Part shown: piece by piece, positions 61,240-64,000 of the stretch
Layout: each line of letters starts with the position of its first letter
How positions within the stretch are numbered: the first letter of the stretch is position 1
Assembly (NCBI GenBank): GCA_902764875.1
Contig: CACWXP010000009.1
Coordinates: forward strand, 59,762 to 123,761
DNA: 64,000 nt
Origin: an uncultured Eubacteriales bacterium
GTDB lineage: Bacteria > Bacillota > Clostridia > Christensenellales > Aristaeellaceae
Direction: 5' to 3'
Notes under the pieces: generated by a model
Told to the model about the DNA's origin: nothing
What the model saw: only the letters and a program-made list of their open reading frames with translations
The model's database searches: none
Position numbers and translations under genes: made by a program

Positions 61240-62525
61240 AAAAAAAGCTTTGCGTCATCCTGTCCGCTCTACTTGCTGTCGTTTCGGTGACCTGCGCCTG
61301 TCCGGTGTACGCGGAATCCGCCGGTGTGTTTCAGCCGAAGCTGGATACAAACACCAGCTGCGAAATCACGGTGGTCGGAAGCTATTCCAACTTTGAGGCG
61401 CTGGAAGCTGAATTTGACAGCTTTAATGAGATTTACCCCAATGTGGAGCTGACCTATTGGAAGCCGGATGACTATGAAAACCTGCTGGGCATGGTTCTGG
61501 AAAGCAAAAATCCCCCGAATATTTTCTTCTCCTTTCCGTGGATGTACGGAAATGATAACTATCAGACAGCCTTTGAGCATATGGAGGATCTTTCCGATCC
61601 CCAGCTGGGCCTGGATTTGGAATGCATCCGTCCCAACCTGCTGAGATATGACACTGACGGACAATTGCTGACGGTGCCGGTTTTTGCCAGAAACTATGGG
61701 ATGCTGGTGAACAACGACCTTTTTGAAAAGGAAGGACTGCAGGTCCCGACCACATGGGAAGAGCTGCTGACCGTATGCGAGGTGTTTCTGAGCAAGGGCT
61801 ATGCCAGTCCGATGATGGGCTACAGCACGGGGCCTTCCAGCTGCCTGATGAGCATCCTGGTATATCCGGAGGTTGTGGCTGCCCTGGCCAGCGATCCCGA
61901 AGCGCTTCGAGCCGCGAATGGGATGGATCCTGCCGCCGGCGAATGTATGCGCCGGAGTCTGGAATCGATGATGCGGCTGATCGAAAATGGCTACATTAAC
62001 CTGGACAAATGCAATGAAATCAGCGACAACTATACACAGGTCATTCTTCGCTTCTTTGAGGGGGATGTCCCCATGATGATCTGCACCGGAGATACCGTAT
62101 CCGGAACAGGCAAACGGGAAAGCCAGTCCGAGGCGTTTTCCAAACATCCCTTCACCTATTCCTTTGTTCCAATTCCACTCTCGGAAAACGGAGGCTATTT
62201 TATCGACAGTCCATCCATAGAGTTCTCGGTGAACAAAACCTGCGACAATCTGGACATGACCAACGAGTTTATGCGCTTCCTGATCAGCCGTGAAGAACTG
62301 AACAAAATGGCTTCAGTGAAACGCCTGGTCACGCCGACAAAGGATCTGTCCTTCAGCGCTGTGTATGAGCCCTTCGGCCGGGTGCCTGATGAGCGGATCC
62401 TGTGCCCTGAAACAATCGGGATTACAGACGCCCTTTTCGTGCAGGTGCGGAATGCGGCTTATCAGGTTGGAACCGGGGAGGCTACCATTGATGATGTTGT
62501 AAGTCAATATGGGTCCCTGAAGTAA
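61236..62525 (+). CDS. Extracellular solute-binding protein (family 1), coupled to the kinase
   Basis: 429 residues. Signal peptide MKKKLCVILSALLAVVSVTC, with CAC that could allow lipid anchoring although the lipobox is poor. The mature part has the sugar-binding-protein pattern: ITVVGSYSNFEALEAEFDSF, VPVFARNYGMLVNNDLFEKE and VPTTWEELLTVCE. Its ATG overlaps the kinase stop codon, so the two are made together. No permease or ATPase genes follow; the binding protein may act as ligand receptor for the kinase sensor domain instead of in import. That is inference from gene order. Confidence 0.82.
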   Translation: MKKKLCVILSALLAVVSVTCACPVYAESAGVFQPKLDTNTSCEITVVGSYSNFEALEAEFDSFNEIYPNVELTYWKPDDYENLLGMVLESKNPPNIFFSFPWMYGNDNYQTAFEHMEDLSDPQLGLDLECIRPNLLRYDTDGQLLTVPVFARNYGMLVNNDLFEKEGLQVPTTWEELLTVCEVFLSKGYASPMMGYSTGPSSCLMSILVYPEVVAALASDPEALRAANGMDPAAGECMRRSLESMMRLIENGYINLDKCNEISDNYTQVILRFFEGDVPMMICTGDTVSGTGKRESQSEAFSKHPFTYSFVPIPLSENGGYFIDSPSIEFSVNKTCDNLDMTNEFMRFLISREELNKMASVKRLVTPTKDLSFSAVYEPFGRVPDERILCPETIGITDALFVQVRNAAYQVGTGEATIDDVVSQYGSLK

Positions 62526-62739
62526 TAATGACAAAAGGGCGTATTGCTCGTTTCTTTCATCCTGTTACAATCAGCCGTCATGAGCACTTGCCTGCTGAGT
62601 ATCATTTTTCAAGGAACAAACATATGTGGCCCAGCAGATCGCTCTGTTGATGATCTGGACCAGTCTCACGGCGCAGCAGAACTGTTATCAGAAACATATT
62701 ATCTGGTTGTAAAGTGAAACAGATTCAATAGGTTTTTGA
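62526..62739. other. Gap with no supportable gene
   Basis: About 210 bases between the binding-protein gene and the recombinase remnant. A short open stretch (about 62624-62713) reads VAQQIALLMIWTSL in one plus frame but has no start context or recognised family. Confidence 0.4.
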
Positions 62740-63081
62740 TTCTATATTGGAAATCTCAGCACATATGATCGCGTTTACTTGCTGGAGACACTGCAGAAGG
62801 AGCTCCTGAAGAAAGCCAATGCCAAGCAAGGCTTTGAGGAACTGGCCGACGAGATCGACTCGCTCCGGGAGGAGAAGCAGGACCTGCTGGTCGAAGAAGC
62901 CAACCGCGCAGGTATGAAGCAGCGGCTCGATGAGCTCGAAGCCTTTCTGACTGAGCAGACTACTGAGGTGACGGAGTACGACGAAGGGCTGGTCCGGCAA
63001 TTGATTGAGAAGATCACGGTCTACGATGACCACCTTGCCTTTGAGTTCAAATCTGGCCTTGAGACAGAAGTACAGATGTAA
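62740..63081 (+). pseudogene. C-terminal remnant of a large serine recombinase
   Basis: About 113 residues open after a TGA at 62737. KQGFEELADEIDSLREEKQD begins a coiled coil, and LVRQLIEKITVYDDHLAFEF is the closing block (DUF4368-like) of transposon-type large serine recombinases. The catalytic resolvase and zinc-ribbon domains are missing. It marks a decayed conjugative or mobilisable element; the rest of the element is not in view. Confidence 0.8.
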
Positions 63082-63098
63082 ACGCAGCCATCACGCAG

Positions 63099-63124
63099 GC
63101 GCTCCTCCTGGAGCGTCTTTTTTT
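63099..63124 (+). terminator. Terminator after the recombinase remnant
   Basis: CGCTCC (63100-63105), loop TCCT, GGAGCG (63110-63115), then a run of T from 63118. Confidence 0.75.
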
Positions 63125-63208
63125 GTCTGCATGGTAGAAAGGTTCACAGGAGCGTGCTATACTTATAGATGGATTCGGTATTTTTTATAGAAACAGGAGA
63201 AGATGAAG

Positions 63209-64000
63209 ATGTGTACAGCAGCAACTTATTATGCAAAGGATCATTATTTCGGACGCAATCTGGAGATCGGAACAGCGTTTGTTGTGGAGGGGTATCCGCT
63301 CTTCTATGATGCCGTTAATGAGAAAGGCCTTGGAATTGCTGGATTAAATTTCCCAGGGAACGCTGCTTATAAGGCAGAAGTTCAGGATGCGGACAATGTG
63401 GCACCATTTGAATTCATACCATGGATCCTCAGCCGCTGTGCCGATGTCGATGAGGCAAGGACACTTATTTCCCGGATGAATCCGGTAAATATAAGTTTTA
63501 GCCCGGAGCTTCCGTTGACGCCGTTACATTGGATGATCGCAGATCAAAAAAGAACGATTGTAGTTGAACCTCTAAAGGACGGCATCAGAGTATACGATGA
63601 TCCAGTGGGGGTCATGACCAACAATCCAACCTTTGATCAGCAGATGTTTCATCTCAGCAATTATATGCATTTGTCAAATAAACCTGTGAAAAATACCTTT
63701 GCCAAGGGTCTGGAGATTACGGAATACAGCCGTGGAATGGGCGCGATGGGAATGCCCGGTGATCTTTCCTCTGCATCAAGGTTTGTGAAGGCGGCATTTA
63801 CCCGCATGAATTCAGTTTCCGGCAATTCGGAGGAGGAAAGTGTAAGCCAGTTTTTCCACATTCTAGGGTCCGTAGAACAGCAAAGAGGCTGTGTTTGTCT
63901 TGGCGAAGGAAAATATGAGATAACCGTATATTCTTCCTGCTGTAACATGGATCGGGGAATTTACTATTACAGAACATATGAGAATTCTCAGATTACAGCC
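63209..64000 (+). CDS. Choloylglycine hydrolase family (bile-salt-hydrolase-like), C-terminus cut by window edge
   Basis: 264 residues to the edge with no stop; family length is ~320-340. MCTAATYYAKDHYFGRNLEI gives the N-terminal nucleophile Cys2 and the active-site Arg16; GLGIAGLNFPGNAAY, VGVMTNNPTFDQQ and SASRFVKAAFTRMNSV are further family landmarks. In characterised bile salt hydrolases the motif is GRNMD with an Asp ligand; here it is GRNLE with Glu, so substrate preference may differ (bile salt, penicillin V or N-acyl lactone). AGGAG precedes the ATG. It follows a decayed recombinase in a lower-GC patch. Confidence 0.87.
   Translation, partial: MCTAATYYAKDHYFGRNLEIGTAFVVEGYPLFYDAVNEKGLGIAGLNFPGNAAYKAEVQDADNVAPFEFIPWILSRCADVDEARTLISRMNPVNISFSPELPLTPLHWMIADQKRTIVVEPLKDGIRVYDDPVGVMTNNPTFDQQMFHLSNYMHLSNKPVKNTFAKGLEITEYSRGMGAMGMPGDLSSASRFVKAAFTRMNSVSGNSEEESVSQFFHILGSVEQQRGCVCLGEGKYEITVYSSCCNMDRGIYYYRTYENSQITA

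Noticed and set aside
1-64000. tRNA, rRNA or CRISPR arrays
   Set aside because: No cloverleaf with a GGTTCGAATCC-type arm, no rRNA-like segment and no regular direct repeat-spacer pattern found; the only repeated short unit is the AGTGGAT heptamer.

Overview
The window looks like chromosomal DNA of a GC-rich (roughly 55-60 % by eye) anaerobic Clostridia-type Firmicute, most likely a gut or rumen commensal (my guess is the Christensenellales/Aristaeella neighbourhood). The reasons are ParA/ParB of the Soj/Spo0J type, two tryptophan T-box leaders, strong GGAGG ribosome sites, TTGACA/TATAAT promoters, U-rich intrinsic terminators, LL-diaminopimelate aminotransferase, and a bile-salt-hydrolase-like gene at the right edge. 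No rRNA, tRNA or CRISPR array was seen.

Left part (1-20 kb): a GHKL sensor kinase cut by the window edge; a patch with a truncated ATPase, an HTH regulator, a glyoxalase-methyltransferase fusion and an anti-sigma-kinase remnant; an ABC-F protein; a WalJ-like hydrolase; a surface-polysaccharide group (LicD, split transketolase, sugar transferase); parAB; a secreted MBL-fold protein; a GNAT enzyme; a NusG paralog with an HTH/coiled-coil tail followed by a secreted beta-rich protein; CinA/PncC; an amino-acid binding protein; a histone-H1-like small protein; and a DUF4317 protein. Middle (19-36 kb): M29 aminopeptidase, sbcDC, a GIY-YIG protein, PAP2 phosphatase, a Trp T-box driving a TrpXYZ-type importer, a MalT-like regulator divergent from an ABC-2 exporter, and a TrpB-like synthase under a second Trp T-box.

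Core (36-58 kb): purB, purA, purC, pyrG, dapL, glmS, an ammonium transporter fused to a PII domain, gltD, gltB, an ANTAR regulator and glnA on the minus strand, with asnB and guaA diverging on the plus strand. This block makes glutamine (GlnA), imports ammonium (Amt-PII) and holds five glutamine amidotransferases (GltB, GlmS, PyrG, AsnB, GuaA). Four promoters in it (glnA, asnB, amt, glmS) are each followed within about 10-20 nt by an intrinsic-terminator-like hairpin lying directly before the gene. Three of the leaders share the element GCAAGGG, at an identical distance from the -10 box in glnA and asnB. I regard this as the most interesting candidate regulatory system here.

Right end (58-64 kb): a lower-GC patch in flux, with a response-regulator scrap, a hybrid histidine kinase translationally coupled to a solute-binding protein, the C-terminal remnant of a serine recombinase, and an edge-truncated choloylglycine hydrolase.
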